The position numbers were made by a program, and so were the translations under genes. From contig NZ_CP142104.1 in assembly GCF_035751725.1 (NCBI RefSeq), forward strand, positions 2,356,001-2,420,000: a DNA stretch of 64,000 nucleotides, in the 5' to 3' direction. Source of the stretch: Pseudomonas frederiksbergensis (GTDB taxonomy: Bacteria; Pseudomonadota; Gammaproteobacteria; Pseudomonadales; Pseudomonadaceae). Of this stretch, positions 45,569 through 54,805 are shown piece after piece (position 1 is the first letter of the stretch; each line of letters starts with the position of its first letter). The notes beneath the pieces were generated by a model. That model saw only the letters and a program-made list of their open reading frames with translations, had not been told where the DNA came from and did not search any database.

Positions 45569-47023
45569 TCAGTATTTCCAGAACACCGGCGTGAACAGCA
45601 CCAGCACCGTCAGGATTTCCAGGCGTCCCAGCAGCATGCCGATGGTCAGCAACCATTTTGCCGCGTCCGGCAGGGTCGAGAAGTTGCCGGCCGGGCCGAT
45701 GATATTGCCCAGGCCCGGTCCCACGTTGCAGACCGCGGTGGCGGCGCCGGTCAGGGCGGTGGTCCAATCCAGGCCGATCAGCGCGAGGCCCAGGGCGATG
45801 GCGCCAATCGTAATGGTGAAAAAGAACGAAAACGTCAGCAGCGAGCGAACGATTTCCTCGTCGATGGGATGGTTGTTGTATTTCTTCTGGATCACCGCCC
45901 GGGGGTGGATCAGTTGCTTCAAGCTGCCCATCAGCAGGACCTTGGCGACCTGGAAGCGAAAAATTTTCAGACCCCCGGACGTGGAGCCCGAACAGCCGCC
46001 GACGAACGTAAGGTAGAAAAACAGCAACAGGGCGAAACTGCCCCACAGCGTGTAGTCACCCAGCGCCACCCCCGTGGTGGTGACCACGGACGTAACGTTG
46101 ACCGCCACGATACGGACCGCGTCCAACCAAGCGAGGTCGCTGTTCAGGCTCAGCCAGGTTCCCACCACCAACCATGTGACTACGAGGAATCCGAGGAAGC
46201 CCCTCACTTGCTGGTCCTTCAGCAGGGCACGCCTGTGACCCCGCAGCGTTGCGACATAGAGCGTGAAGGGCAACGCACCTGCCATCATGATGACCACCGA
46301 CACCCAATGAACGGCCGGTTGGGTCCAGTGCGCCAGGGAAGAATCAGAGGTTGAAAAGCCGCCGGTGGAGATCATCGACATCGCATGGTTGATTGCTTCG
46401 AAAGGGCTCATGCCGGCCAGCCACAGCGCCAATGTGGAGAGGGCAGTCAAACCTATATAGATCCACAGGATGTAGTTGGCCGCGACGTGGGAGCGTGGCG
46501 TGACTTTCTCCGACCAGTCCGACGATTCGGTCTGGAACAGCCGCATGCCGCCGACCCGCAGCAACGGCAAGATCGCCACGGCCATGCCGATAAAGCCGAT
46601 CCCGCCGAGCCAGTGCAACATCGAGCGCCAGATCAGCAGGCCGGGCGATGCCGTATCCAGCCCGGTCAGGATGGTCGAGCCGGTGGTGGTAATCCCCGAC
46701 ATGGTTTCGAAGAACGCGTCGGTGTAGCTGATGTGCTGGATGAACACCATCGGCAGGGCGGCGAAGGCGCAAACGAAGACCCAGCTGGCGGTGGTGAGCA
46801 GGTACATCTCCCGGGGGCGCATCTGGACGTGTTCCGGTCGTCCACGGGCGACCAACGCCACACCACAGACAAACGTGATCAGGCTCGACCAGAGAAACGC
46901 CGACAAGTCATCGTTGCGGTCGTAGAACATCAGCGTGAACAGCGGAATCGCCATGCTGACCGCGAGGGTGATCAGGAAAATTCCCAGGATGAAACCGATG
47001 AGACGCAGAACCGCTATGGACAT
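45569..47023 (-). CDS. trkH: Trk-type potassium uptake channel subunit TrkH
   Basis: 484 residues, about ten or more membrane helices. Four K+ selectivity-filter-like loops are recognisable: ETMSGITTTGSTILTGLD, AMSMISTGGFSTSDSSLA, NVTSVVTTTGVALGDY and AATAVCNVGPGLGNIIGPAG. Also FVGGCSGSTSGGLKIFRFQV. Family knowledge: K+ influx with the cytoplasmic regulator TrkA, which is not nearby. Monocistronic by appearance. Confidence 0.96.
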   Translation of the reverse strand: MSIAVLRLIGFILGIFLITLAVSMAIPLFTLMFYDRNDDLSAFLWSSLITFVCGVALVARGRPEHVQMRPREMYLLTTASWVFVCAFAALPMVFIQHISYTDAFFETMSGITTTGSTILTGLDTASPGLLIWRSMLHWLGGIGFIGMAVAILPLLRVGGMRLFQTESSDWSEKVTPRSHVAANYILWIYIGLTALSTLALWLAGMSPFEAINHAMSMISTGGFSTSDSSLAHWTQPAVHWVSVVIMMAGALPFTLYVATLRGHRRALLKDQQVRGFLGFLVVTWLVVGTWLSLNSDLAWLDAVRIVAVNVTSVVTTTGVALGDYTLWGSFALLLFFYLTFVGGCSGSTSGGLKIFRFQVAKVLLMGSLKQLIHPRAVIQKKYNNHPIDEEIVRSLLTFSFFFTITIGAIALGLALIGLDWTTALTGAATAVCNVGPGLGNIIGPAGNFSTLPDAAKWLLTIGMLLGRLEILTVLVLFTPVFWKY

Positions 47024-47199
47024 GGATAACGCCTGATTCAGAAAGCTGCACAGTATCGATTTGGTGAATCGCTCACCGCGTAAAGTTTGCGTAAAAAAAT
47101 GAAGCGCAAGTGCTCGACGACAAAGGCAGTTTTCTTCAATACCCGGGGAGCTGGGCCGTTTACCTTGGGCCCTCTTTCCTGCAACGAAGAAGATATGTG

Positions 47200-47787
47200 A
47201 TGAGCTTGATATTTTCCATGGCTACGTTCGCGCTGGTGGCGTCCATAACCCCGGGGCCGGTCAACATCGTTGCCCTCAGCTCCGGCGCCCGCTACGGCTT
47301 TCGCGCCACCTTGCGCCATGTCGCCGGCGCCACCCTGGGGTTTGTCCTGCTGCTGGTCCTGATGGGGTTGGGGTTGCACGAGGTCTTGCAGCGCTGGCCG
47401 GGGCTGACCCGTGGGGTGCAACTGGCGGGCGTGGCGTTCCTTTTGTTCATGGCCTGGAAACTGGCAATGGATGACGGCGAGCTGGGGGACCGGGACGAGG
47501 GGCGCGCGCCGTCGATGGTCTATGGCGCGCTGATGCAATGGCTCAACCCCAAGGCCTGGCTGGCTTGCGTGGCGGGGATGGGGGCTTTCGTGGCCGATGG
47601 CGAGACGTGGCGGGTGTGGCAGTTCGCGGCGATCTACCTGGTGATCTGTTACCTGTCGGTGGGCTGCTGGGCCTACGCTGGGAGCTACCTGCGTATTTGG
47701 CTTGGGAATCCGGCGACCATGCGCCTGTTCAATCGGGCCATGGCGGCGTTGCTGGGGGCGAGCGCGGTGTATTTGTGGTTGCCGTAA
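47200..47787 (+). CDS. LysE-family translocator (amino acid exporter)
   Basis: 195 residues from the ATG at 47200 (an in-frame upstream start at 47110 adds unrelated residues). LysE/RhtB pattern: FALVASITPGPVNIVALSSG followed by ARYGFRATLRHVAGATLGF, and GALMQWLNPKAWLACVAGMG in the second half. Six helices expected. It converges with the AraC-type regulator gene at 47818, a frequent pairing of exporter and regulator in pseudomonads. Substrate not known. Confidence 0.9.
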   Translation: MSLIFSMATFALVASITPGPVNIVALSSGARYGFRATLRHVAGATLGFVLLLVLMGLGLHEVLQRWPGLTRGVQLAGVAFLLFMAWKLAMDDGELGDRDEGRAPSMVYGALMQWLNPKAWLACVAGMGAFVADGETWRVWQFAAIYLVICYLSVGCWAYAGSYLRIWLGNPATMRLFNRAMAALLGASAVYLWLP

Positions 47788-47817
47788 GCGACTCGTCCCG
47801 CCACAACAGCGGGGTGG

Positions 47818-48642
47818 TCAGCCGCGATACTGGCCCGGGGTCGCCGCCAGGTGTTGTTTGAAGGCCCGTTGGAAATGCGCCTGGTCGGCAAACCCGCTTT
47901 CCAGCGCCACATCGGCAATCAACTTGCCCTCGCGCAATTGGATCCGGGCGAATTGGATCCGGCGGTTGATCAGGAAGGCATGGGGCGTCATGCCGTAGTG
48001 CCGCTTGAAGGCCCGGCTCAAGTAGGACGGCGAGAGCTGCGCGAAGGCGCAGATGTCTTCGAGCTTGAGGGCTTCGGTGCAATGATCATGGATGAACTGC
48101 GCGGCGCGCATCAGGGCCGGGTGACTGCCACGGTCCGGACGCCCAGCCGGATTGAGCCGATGCTGCAGGTCGGTGAAGAACGCCTCGGTGGCATCTTGCT
48201 TGGCGCCGGCATCGATCCGTTCATCCACCAACACGTCGTAGAGCTCACACAGGCCCGAGAAAAGCACGGTATCGCGGCTGTGGGTGGTGTCGAAGGCCTG
48301 GAAGTCCAGGGACGGATCAAAGCCGATCCGGCGTTGCAGATCCCTCAACCAATGAGTATCGACATACAGCATCACGTATGACCATGGCTGATTGTCGATC
48401 GGATTGCAGGCGTGGACGTCGCCAGGGTTCATCAGCACCACCGTGCCGCCCTCGACCTGGAAGTTCGATTGCTCGTGCAGATAGGTACTGCGCCCGGCCG
48501 TGATCGCACCGATGGAAAAATGGTCGTGGGCGTGGCGCGAGTAGCAGACCTTGCGACCGTCGGCGATGGCGCGGGCCTCGATGAAAGGCAGCGCCGCGTC
48601 GCGCCAGAAACGTGGGGCGGCGTCGTGGTTGGCGGGCTTCAT
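47818..48642 (-). CDS. AraC-family regulator with N-terminal cupin
   Basis: 274 residues. N-terminal cupin (CYSRHAHDHFSIGAITAGRS; GTVVLMNPGDVHACNPID) and a C-terminal double helix-turn-helix (LKLEDICAFAQLSPSYLSRA followed by FKRHYGMTPHAFLI, then LIADVALESGFADQAHFQRA). Family knowledge: such AraC proteins often control a LysE exporter, and one is the convergent neighbour. Ligand unknown. Confidence 0.92.
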   Translation of the reverse strand: MKPANHDAAPRFWRDAALPFIEARAIADGRKVCYSRHAHDHFSIGAITAGRSTYLHEQSNFQVEGGTVVLMNPGDVHACNPIDNQPWSYVMLYVDTHWLRDLQRRIGFDPSLDFQAFDTTHSRDTVLFSGLCELYDVLVDERIDAGAKQDATEAFFTDLQHRLNPAGRPDRGSHPALMRAAQFIHDHCTEALKLEDICAFAQLSPSYLSRAFKRHYGMTPHAFLINRRIQFARIQLREGKLIADVALESGFADQAHFQRAFKQHLAATPGQYRG

Positions 48643-48762
48643 CGGTCAATGTCCTGTTTTGTTGGCTGTGCCTGAGTGTATGCGCGTGCGCCGCAAAATG
48701 CCCGTTCGAGTTCGACGCCGGTCTGGGCTAGACTGCAGTAACGCTCGCCAATGGAGTTACCG

Positions 48763-49734
48763 ATGCTCGCGCCAGGAGAACCTGAGAACGAAGCCGTCCG
48801 TCTCAAGCAACTGCAATCGCTCAAGCTGCTGGATACCGCACCCGAGGAGCGATTCGACCGTCTGACCCGTCTCGCCCGGCGCCTGTTCAATGTGCCCATC
48901 GCCCTCGTGTCGCTGGTGGATGCCAATCGGCAGTGGTTCAAATCCAGTGCCGGGCTGGATGCCAGCGAAACGCCCCGCGAGGTGTCCTTCTGTGGGCACG
49001 CGATCCTGCAGGACGAGATCCTGGAGGTTTGCGACGCGGAACAGGACGAGCGATTCCACGACAATCCGCTGGTCACCGAACAGCCCGGCATCCGCTTCTA
49101 CGCCGGTCATCCCCTGGGCTTGGAAGATGGCAGCAAGATGGGCACCTTGTGCCTGCTGGACACCAAGCCACGCAAGCTCAATGACGAAGAGCGCGACCTG
49201 CTGCGCGACCTGGCGAGCATGGCCGAGCAGGAATTGGTCGCCGTGCAGATGGCGAGCATGGATGAACTGACCCTGCTATCCAATCGTCGAGGCTTCAGAA
49301 CGTTGGCGCAGCATGCGTTGCGCGTCTGCGGCCGGCTTTCGCGACCGGCCACGCTGCTGTTTTTCGACCTCAACGATTTCAAGCCGATCAACGACCGCTT
49401 TGGCCATGCCGAAGGCGACAGTGCCCTGAAAACCTTCGCCGATGTGCTGCGCATTGCCTTTCGTGAAAGCGACGTGATCGGTCGCCTGGGTGGCGATGAA
49501 TTCGTCGCGTTGCTCACTGGCGCGTCTCATGTCGAGACCGCCGCGATCATGGCCCGTCTCGGGGAGATCCTGGAGGAGCGCAACGCGACATTGCAACGCG
49601 GTTACGACATCCACTTCAGCGTCGGCCAGATCGAGTACGACCCTGAGCGACATGGTTCGATCGACAGCCTGCTGGCCGATGCGGACGCGGCGATGTATGC
49701 GCAGAAGAAGGGGCGGCGCGATAGCTTGAACTGA
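48763..49734 (+). CDS. GAF-GGDEF diguanylate cyclase
   Basis: 323 residues from the ATG at 48763, which has TGGAG eight bases upstream; a start at 48751 is possible. N-terminal GAF sensor (DRLTRLARRLFNVPIALVSL; FCGHAILQDEILEVCDAEQD; GIRFYAGHPLGLEDGSKMGT) and a C-terminal GGDEF domain with intact active site RLGGDEFVAL. RESD five residues before the site matches the RxxD inhibitory site, so product feedback by c-di-GMP is likely. Family knowledge: makes c-di-GMP and favours sessile growth. No membrane segment, so a cytoplasmic ligand is expected. Confidence 0.93.
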   Translation: MLAPGEPENEAVRLKQLQSLKLLDTAPEERFDRLTRLARRLFNVPIALVSLVDANRQWFKSSAGLDASETPREVSFCGHAILQDEILEVCDAEQDERFHDNPLVTEQPGIRFYAGHPLGLEDGSKMGTLCLLDTKPRKLNDEERDLLRDLASMAEQELVAVQMASMDELTLLSNRRGFRTLAQHALRVCGRLSRPATLLFFDLNDFKPINDRFGHAEGDSALKTFADVLRIAFRESDVIGRLGGDEFVALLTGASHVETAAIMARLGEILEERNATLQRGYDIHFSVGQIEYDPERHGSIDSLLADADAAMYAQKKGRRDSLN

Positions 49735-49760
49735 TCGGCCCATGACCCAGGCGAAACGCT

Positions 49761-50366
49761 CTAGAGCCAAGGGTTTTGCGCCAAATGCCGGGCTTCGAAG
49801 CGACGAATCTGTTCGGCGCGTTGAAGCGTGGCGCCAATGGCGTCCAGCCCCAGCAGCAAGGATTGCTTGCGCAGCTCATCGATCTCGAAGGCAATCACCT
49901 CGCCATCGGCCAATCTGATCTGTTGCGCCGACAGGTCGACGGTGAGGCTGGCGGTTTCGGCGTGGCTGACCGTTTGCGCGATTTTCCTTAGCTGCGGTTC
50001 AGGCAATTGGATCAACAACACCCCGTTGCGCTGGCAATTGTCATAGAAGATCCCGGCGAAGCTGCTGCCGATGAGCGCCCTGATGCCCGTTTGCTTCAAC
50101 CCCCAGACGGCATGTTCCCGACTTGAGCCGCAGCCAAAGTTCTCTCCCACCACCAGGAACGTTGCGCCGCGCCAGCCAGGCTTGTTGAGCACGAATTCAG
50201 GATTGGGAACGCCAGCCTCCAACCACTTCAAGTCAAAGAACAGTCCACGGTCCAGCCCGTTGCGGTCGATGCCCTTGAGAAATTGCTTGGGCATGATCAC
50301 GTCGGTGTCGATGTTGGCGGCCAGCAGCGGGGCGGCGGTTCCGATTACGGTAGTGAAGGGTTGCAT
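49761..50366 (-). CDS. leuD: 3-isopropylmalate dehydratase-type small subunit (LeuD paralogue)
   Basis: 201 residues, normal for LeuD. It has the small-subunit markers LLAANIDTDVIMPKQFLKGI, LVVGENFGCGSSREHAVWGL and ALIGSSFAGIFYDNCQRNGV. Family knowledge: forms a swivelling domain with LeuC. It starts three bases after leuC stops. No leuB follows, so this pair is probably not the standard leucine operon. Confidence 0.85.
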   Translation of the reverse strand: MQPFTTVIGTAAPLLAANIDTDVIMPKQFLKGIDRNGLDRGLFFDLKWLEAGVPNPEFVLNKPGWRGATFLVVGENFGCGSSREHAVWGLKQTGIRALIGSSFAGIFYDNCQRNGVLLIQLPEPQLRKIAQTVSHAETASLTVDLSAQQIRLADGEVIAFEIDELRKQSLLLGLDAIGATLQRAEQIRRFEARHLAQNPWL

Positions 50367-50369
50367 GCT

Positions 50370-51791
50370 TCAGGCCTCCGGCAGCAGTGAACGAACGTCG
50401 GTCAGGTGACCGGCAATGGCGGCGGCCGCCACCATGGCCGGGCTCATCAAGTGGGTGCGGGCACCTGCGCCCTGGCGTCCTTCGAAGTTGCGATTGGTAC
50501 TGGAGGCGCAGCGATCTCCAGGGGAAAGCACGTCATCGTTCATGGCCAGGCACATCGAACAGCCGGATTGGCGCCATTCGAAACCGGCGTCGCGGAAGAT
50601 CGTCGCCAGGCCTTCCTCTTCGGCTTGCTGGCGCACCAAAGTCGAGCCGGGCACGATCATCGCCCGCACATGGGCCGCGACGTGCTTGCCCTGTACGACA
50701 CGGGCCGCATCGCGCAGGTCTTCGATCCGCGCATTGGTGCATGAGCCGATGAAGGCATGGTTGATGACCACTTCGTTGAGCGGCATGCCTGGCTTCAGAC
50801 CCATGTAGTCCAGCGCGCGCTGCAGGCCTTGGCGCAGGATCAGGTCGGTTTCTGCCGAAGGGTCAGGTACCCGACTGCCGATGGCAGCAGCCTGGTCAGG
50901 GCTGGTGCCCCAGGTAACCATGGGTTCCAACGCATCGACATCGAGTGTCACTTCCCGATCGAAGACCGCGCCGTCATCGCTGTGCAGGGATCGCCACTGG
51001 GTCACGGCCTTTTTCCACACGTCGCCCCGGGGCGCGCGGGGTTTGCTTTGCAAGTAGTCAAAGACCTTGTCATCCGGCGCCATGAACGCGCCCCTGGCGC
51101 CGGCCTCGACGGCCATGTTGCAAATGGTCATGCGGGCTTCGACGCTCAGCGCGGTAATCGCCGGTCCGGTGAATTCGATCGCATAACCGGTGGCGCCCGA
51201 GGCGCCGATTCTTTCGATCAGCGCCATGATGATGTCCTTGGCGGTGACGCCTGCCCCGAGAATCCCGTTGACCGTGACGCGCAAGGTTTTCAGGCGCTTG
51301 TACACCAGTGTCTGCGTGGCCAGCAGGTGTTCGATTTCAGAGGTGCCGATGCCGAAGCCGAAGGCGCCCAACGCGCCATAGGTGGTGGTGTGGCTGTCGC
51401 CCGCGGCCACCACCATGCCGGGCAGGATGAAGCCTTGCTCGGGGGCGACGACGTGCTCGATGCCCTGGCGTTTATCCAGCACATCGAACAGCTCGATCCC
51501 GAAGTCGCGGCAGTTCTGCGCAAAGTACGACACTTGCCGGGCACCCCCGGCATCCGGCATCGCTGCGATGCGCTGGGGCGCCGTCGGGTTGACATGGTCG
51601 ACCACTGCCAGCGTTGCGCTCGGGCGCCAGACGCTACGGCCGTTTTCGCGCAGGCCGCTGAAGGCTTGTGGGCTGGTGTATTCGTTGGCGACCTGGCGAT
51701 CGATGTACAACAGCACGTGGCCCTGGTCGTCCAGCGGGCAAACGGTATGGCTGTCGATGTGCTTCTGATAGAGCGTTCGAGGGCTGTTCAT
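50370..51791 (-). CDS. leuC: 3-isopropylmalate dehydratase-type large subunit (LeuC paralogue)
   Basis: 473 residues. [4Fe-4S] cysteines are present in FIGSCTNARIEDLRDAARVV and SGCSMCLAMNDDVLSPGDR, and the substrate-loop motif GDSHTTTYGALGAFGFGIGT. The early sequence (MNSPRTLYQKHIDSHTVCPL) differs much from the pseudomonad biosynthetic LeuC as I know it. Family knowledge: the same fold hydrates isopropylmalate, citraconate or other dicarboxylates. Absence of leuB beside it suggests a paralogue for another substrate; leucine synthesis cannot be excluded. Confidence 0.85.
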   Translation of the reverse strand: MNSPRTLYQKHIDSHTVCPLDDQGHVLLYIDRQVANEYTSPQAFSGLRENGRSVWRPSATLAVVDHVNPTAPQRIAAMPDAGGARQVSYFAQNCRDFGIELFDVLDKRQGIEHVVAPEQGFILPGMVVAAGDSHTTTYGALGAFGFGIGTSEIEHLLATQTLVYKRLKTLRVTVNGILGAGVTAKDIIMALIERIGASGATGYAIEFTGPAITALSVEARMTICNMAVEAGARGAFMAPDDKVFDYLQSKPRAPRGDVWKKAVTQWRSLHSDDGAVFDREVTLDVDALEPMVTWGTSPDQAAAIGSRVPDPSAETDLILRQGLQRALDYMGLKPGMPLNEVVINHAFIGSCTNARIEDLRDAARVVQGKHVAAHVRAMIVPGSTLVRQQAEEEGLATIFRDAGFEWRQSGCSMCLAMNDDVLSPGDRCASSTNRNFEGRQGAGARTHLMSPAMVAAAAIAGHLTDVRSLLPEA

Positions 51792-51909
51792 GCAGGCGCT
51801 TCTTTTTTCCTGGCGGGGCTGCGGACAGCATATTTATCGCCCACGTCGTATCAAGAGCCCTGGAGTGAAGACGTTGCACACGGATTGTGATCAATCGTGA
51901 GGGCAGGGC

Positions 51910-51934
51910 GGGGCGGCCCCTCCATGGCCGCCCC
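51910..51934 (-). terminator. GC-rich hairpin at the end of the xyl operon
   Basis: GGGGCGGCC (51910-51918) pairs with GGCCGCCCC (51926-51934) around a seven-base loop, 14 bases past the xylH stop. It lacks a T-run, so it may end transcription with help or protect the mRNA 3' end. Confidence 0.45.
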
Positions 51935-51947
51935 GGATCGGGATGGA

Positions 51948-53084
51948 TCAGCGCCGGGCGGTCCGGGTGCTGACGTCCACCCATACGGCCAGCACCAGGA
52001 TGCTGCCCTTGACGATCATCTGCCAGTAGCTGTCGACGTCAAGCATGGACATGCCGTTATCCAGGCTAGTGATGACCAGCGCCCCCAGCAGCGCGCCATA
52101 GACCGTGCCCGAGCCACCGCGCATGGACGTGCCGCCGATGAAGCAGGCGGCGATGGCGTCCAGTTCGCCCATGTTGCCGGCCGAAGGCGAGCCGGCGGCC
52201 AGGCGCGCGGTATTGACCATGCCGGCGAGGGCGCACATCACGCCCATGATGCCGAAGATCCAGAGTTTCACCGCCTGCACGTTGATGCCGGAAAGGCGCG
52301 TGGCTTCCATGTTGCTGCCCACGGAATAGACGCGCCGGCCGAACACGGTCTGGCTGGTGACGTAGCTGAACACCCCCAGCAGGACCAGCAGGAGCAGCAC
52401 CGGAACCGGAATCCCGTCGTAGCTGTTGAGTGTATAGACGAACCCGGCCAGCACGGCGCCGATCAGCAGCACCCGCGCCACGTCACGTATCAACGAATGG
52501 GCCGCCAGACCATGGAGCGCGCGGTTGCGGCGCTGTTTCCAGGTGAGGAACAGCGTCAGCGCGAACAGCACCACGCCCAGGCCCGTGCCGACCGCATGGG
52601 GCAGGTAACCCTGGCCGACATAGACCAGCTCCGGTGACACCGGGGCGATGGTGGTGCCGCCGGTGATGCCCAGCAGGATCCCGCGAAACGCCAGCATGCC
52701 GCCCAGGCCGACGATGAAAGAGGGGATGCGCAGGTAAGCGGTCATGTAGCCGTTGGCCAGGCCGATCATCAGTCCGCACAGGGCGACCAGGCTCAGGTTT
52801 GCCAGCAGCGGAATGTGATAGACCACATCAAGTATTGCCGCCAGTCCCCCCAGCAGACCCAGCAGCGACCCTACCGACAAATCGATTTCCCCACTGATGA
52901 TCACCAGCACCATGCCGCAGGCAAGAATGCCGGTGATGGACATCTGCCGCAGCAGGTTGGAGAGGTTGCGCGGGGTCAGGAAGCCGCCTTCGGTCTGCCA
53001 ACTGAAGAACATCCAGATGACCGCTACGGCGATCACCAGGGCGAGCATTTTGTAGCGGGTGAAGACTTGTTTGACCTGATTCAT
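51948..53084 (-). CDS. xylH: D-xylose ABC transporter permease XylH
   Basis: 378 residues, about ten hydrophobic helices of the BPD_transp_2 type. Typical segments: SNLLRQMSITGILACGMVLV, IISGEIDLSVGSLLGLLGGL, FIVGLGGMLAFRGILLGITG, GRRVYSVGSNMEATRLSGIN and LDAIAACFIGGTSMRGGSGT. Family knowledge: pore of the XylFGH importer. Abuts xylG with no gap. Confidence 0.93.
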   Translation of the reverse strand: MNQVKQVFTRYKMLALVIAVAVIWMFFSWQTEGGFLTPRNLSNLLRQMSITGILACGMVLVIISGEIDLSVGSLLGLLGGLAAILDVVYHIPLLANLSLVALCGLMIGLANGYMTAYLRIPSFIVGLGGMLAFRGILLGITGGTTIAPVSPELVYVGQGYLPHAVGTGLGVVLFALTLFLTWKQRRNRALHGLAAHSLIRDVARVLLIGAVLAGFVYTLNSYDGIPVPVLLLLVLLGVFSYVTSQTVFGRRVYSVGSNMEATRLSGINVQAVKLWIFGIMGVMCALAGMVNTARLAAGSPSAGNMGELDAIAACFIGGTSMRGGSGTVYGALLGALVITSLDNGMSMLDVDSYWQMIVKGSILVLAVWVDVSTRTARR

Positions 53085-54641
53085 CTACGCGGACTTCCGA
53101 TCATTGTTGTTATTGCTTTCGGGATGGCTGAGCGCGGCGGCGAGCACCTGTTCCTGGGTCAATTCCTGGTTGATGAAGTCCCCGCGCAGTTGCCCCTCGC
53201 CGATCACCAGCACGCGGTCGGACACACCGAGTACTTCGGCCAGTTCCGAGGACACCATGATGATCGATACACCTTCGGTCGCCAGCGCGCCCATCAGTTT
53301 GTAGATCTCATATTTGGCGCCGACGTCCACGCCCCGGGTGGGCTCGTCGAGAATCAACACCCGGGGCTTGGTCAGGAGCATCTTCGCCAATACGGCTTTC
53401 TGCTGGTTGCCTCCGGATAGGCTGGTGATCGGCAGGAACGGGCTCGCGGTCTTGAGATGCATGCGCGAGATTTCCCGGTCGATGCTGCCCAGCTCGGCTT
53501 CGGCGTCGATGCGAGTCATCCTGGAGAATTTATCCAGGACCGCCAGGGTGATGTTCTGACCGACGCCCAGGTCCGGGATGATGCCTTGGCGCTTGCGATC
53601 TTCAGGGACCATGCACAGGCCGGCGCGAATCGACTTGAGCGGCGTGCTGCTGTCGATGCGCTGCTCGTCGAGCCAGACTTCGCCCTCATGGCGGCCGGGG
53701 TAGGCGCCGAACAGCGCCGACACCAGCTCCGTTCGACCGGCGCCCACCAGCCCGGCGATGCCGAGGATTTCGCCGCGCTTGAGTACGAACGAAATGTCAT
53801 CGACCCGTTTGCGCCTGGGGTTGTCGACGTCGTAGCAGGTGACGTGGCGCGCCTCGAAAACCACCTCGCCGATTTCATGGGGTTCGGTGGGGTAGAGGTT
53901 GCTCATTTCTCGCCCGACCATCTGGGTGATGATCTTCGGAATGTCCATGTCCGCCATGGCCGTGGTCGCGATGTGTTTGCCATCGCGGATCACCGAAATG
54001 GTGTCGCACACGGCCGCCACTTCATCGAGCTTGTGGGAGATGTAGACACACGCCACGCCCTTGGCCTTGAGGTCGCGGATGATGTCCAGCAGCACGTCGA
54101 TTTCCGAGCGGGTCAGGGCCGAGGAGGGCTCGTCGAGGATCAGCAGGCGCGCCTGCTTGTTCAAGGCCTTGGCGATCTCGACCAATTGCTGGTAGCCACC
54201 GCCGTATTGCGAGACCGGCAGCGAGACGTTCATGTCCGGTACCTTGAGTTCGCGCATCAGGGCTTCGGCGCGGTGGATCATCGCCGGGTAGTTCATGCGT
54301 CCGCCGGGCAATGTCAGCTCGTGGCCCATGAAGATGTTTTCGGCCACGGACAGGTCGGGGACCAGGGTCAATTCCTGATGAATGATCACAATGCCGGCGG
54401 CTTCGGTTTCACTGATCGATTGCGCCTTCAACGGCTGGCCATCCCAGATGATCTCGCCTTCCCAGGTGCCGTAGGGGTAGACCGCCGAGAGGACCTTCAT
54501 CAAGGTGGATTTGCCGGCACCGTTCTCGCCGCACAGGCCGACGCACTCACCCGGCCTGACCTTGATGTCGATGCCATTGAGGGCCTTGACACCGCCGAAG
54601 GTCTTGACGATGCCATTCATTTGCAACAGGTATTCGGACAT
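53085..54641 (-). CDS. xylG: D-xylose ABC transporter ATP-binding protein XylG
   Basis: 518 residues with the two ABC modules of sugar importers. First module: Walker [21 protein letters not shown], Walker [12 protein letters not shown]. Second module: degenerate Walker [21 protein letters not shown], signature [16 protein letters not shown] and [19 protein letters not shown], as normal for this family where only one site is fully active. Co-transcribed with xylH and separated from xylF by 164 bases holding a REP pair. Confidence 0.94.
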   Translation of the reverse strand: MSEYLLQMNGIVKTFGGVKALNGIDIKVRPGECVGLCGENGAGKSTLMKVLSAVYPYGTWEGEIIWDGQPLKAQSISETEAAGIVIIHQELTLVPDLSVAENIFMGHELTLPGGRMNYPAMIHRAEALMRELKVPDMNVSLPVSQYGGGYQQLVEIAKALNKQARLLILDEPSSALTRSEIDVLLDIIRDLKAKGVACVYISHKLDEVAAVCDTISVIRDGKHIATTAMADMDIPKIITQMVGREMSNLYPTEPHEIGEVVFEARHVTCYDVDNPRRKRVDDISFVLKRGEILGIAGLVGAGRTELVSALFGAYPGRHEGEVWLDEQRIDSSTPLKSIRAGLCMVPEDRKRQGIIPDLGVGQNITLAVLDKFSRMTRIDAEAELGSIDREISRMHLKTASPFLPITSLSGGNQQKAVLAKMLLTKPRVLILDEPTRGVDVGAKYEIYKLMGALATEGVSIIMVSSELAEVLGVSDRVLVIGEGQLRGDFINQELTQEQVLAAALSHPESNNNNDRKSA

Positions 54642-54681
54642 GGCGAGGGCTCGTTAAAAAGGGCTCACACAACATGAAACC

Positions 54682-54774
54682 TGTGGGAGCGCGCCTGCTC
54701 GCGAAGAGGCCGGCACATCCAGCATCATCATCGGCCATGACGCCGCCTTCGCGAGCCCGCTCGCTCCTACAAGG
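54682..54774. repeat. REP-type inverted repeat between xylG and xylF
   Basis: TGTGGGAGCGCGCCTGCTCG at the left is mirrored by CGAGCCCGCTCGCTCCTACA at the right, with about 50 less-conserved bases between. It lies inside the xyl operon. Confidence 0.75.
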
Positions 54775-54805
54775 ACTTCTGCTTAACCAAAGATCTGTGC
54801 CTGGG

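Noticed and set aside
46385..47029. 214-codon frame opposite trkH
   Set aside because: Antisense shadow: Arg/Gln-rich, no membrane segments, no ribosome site.
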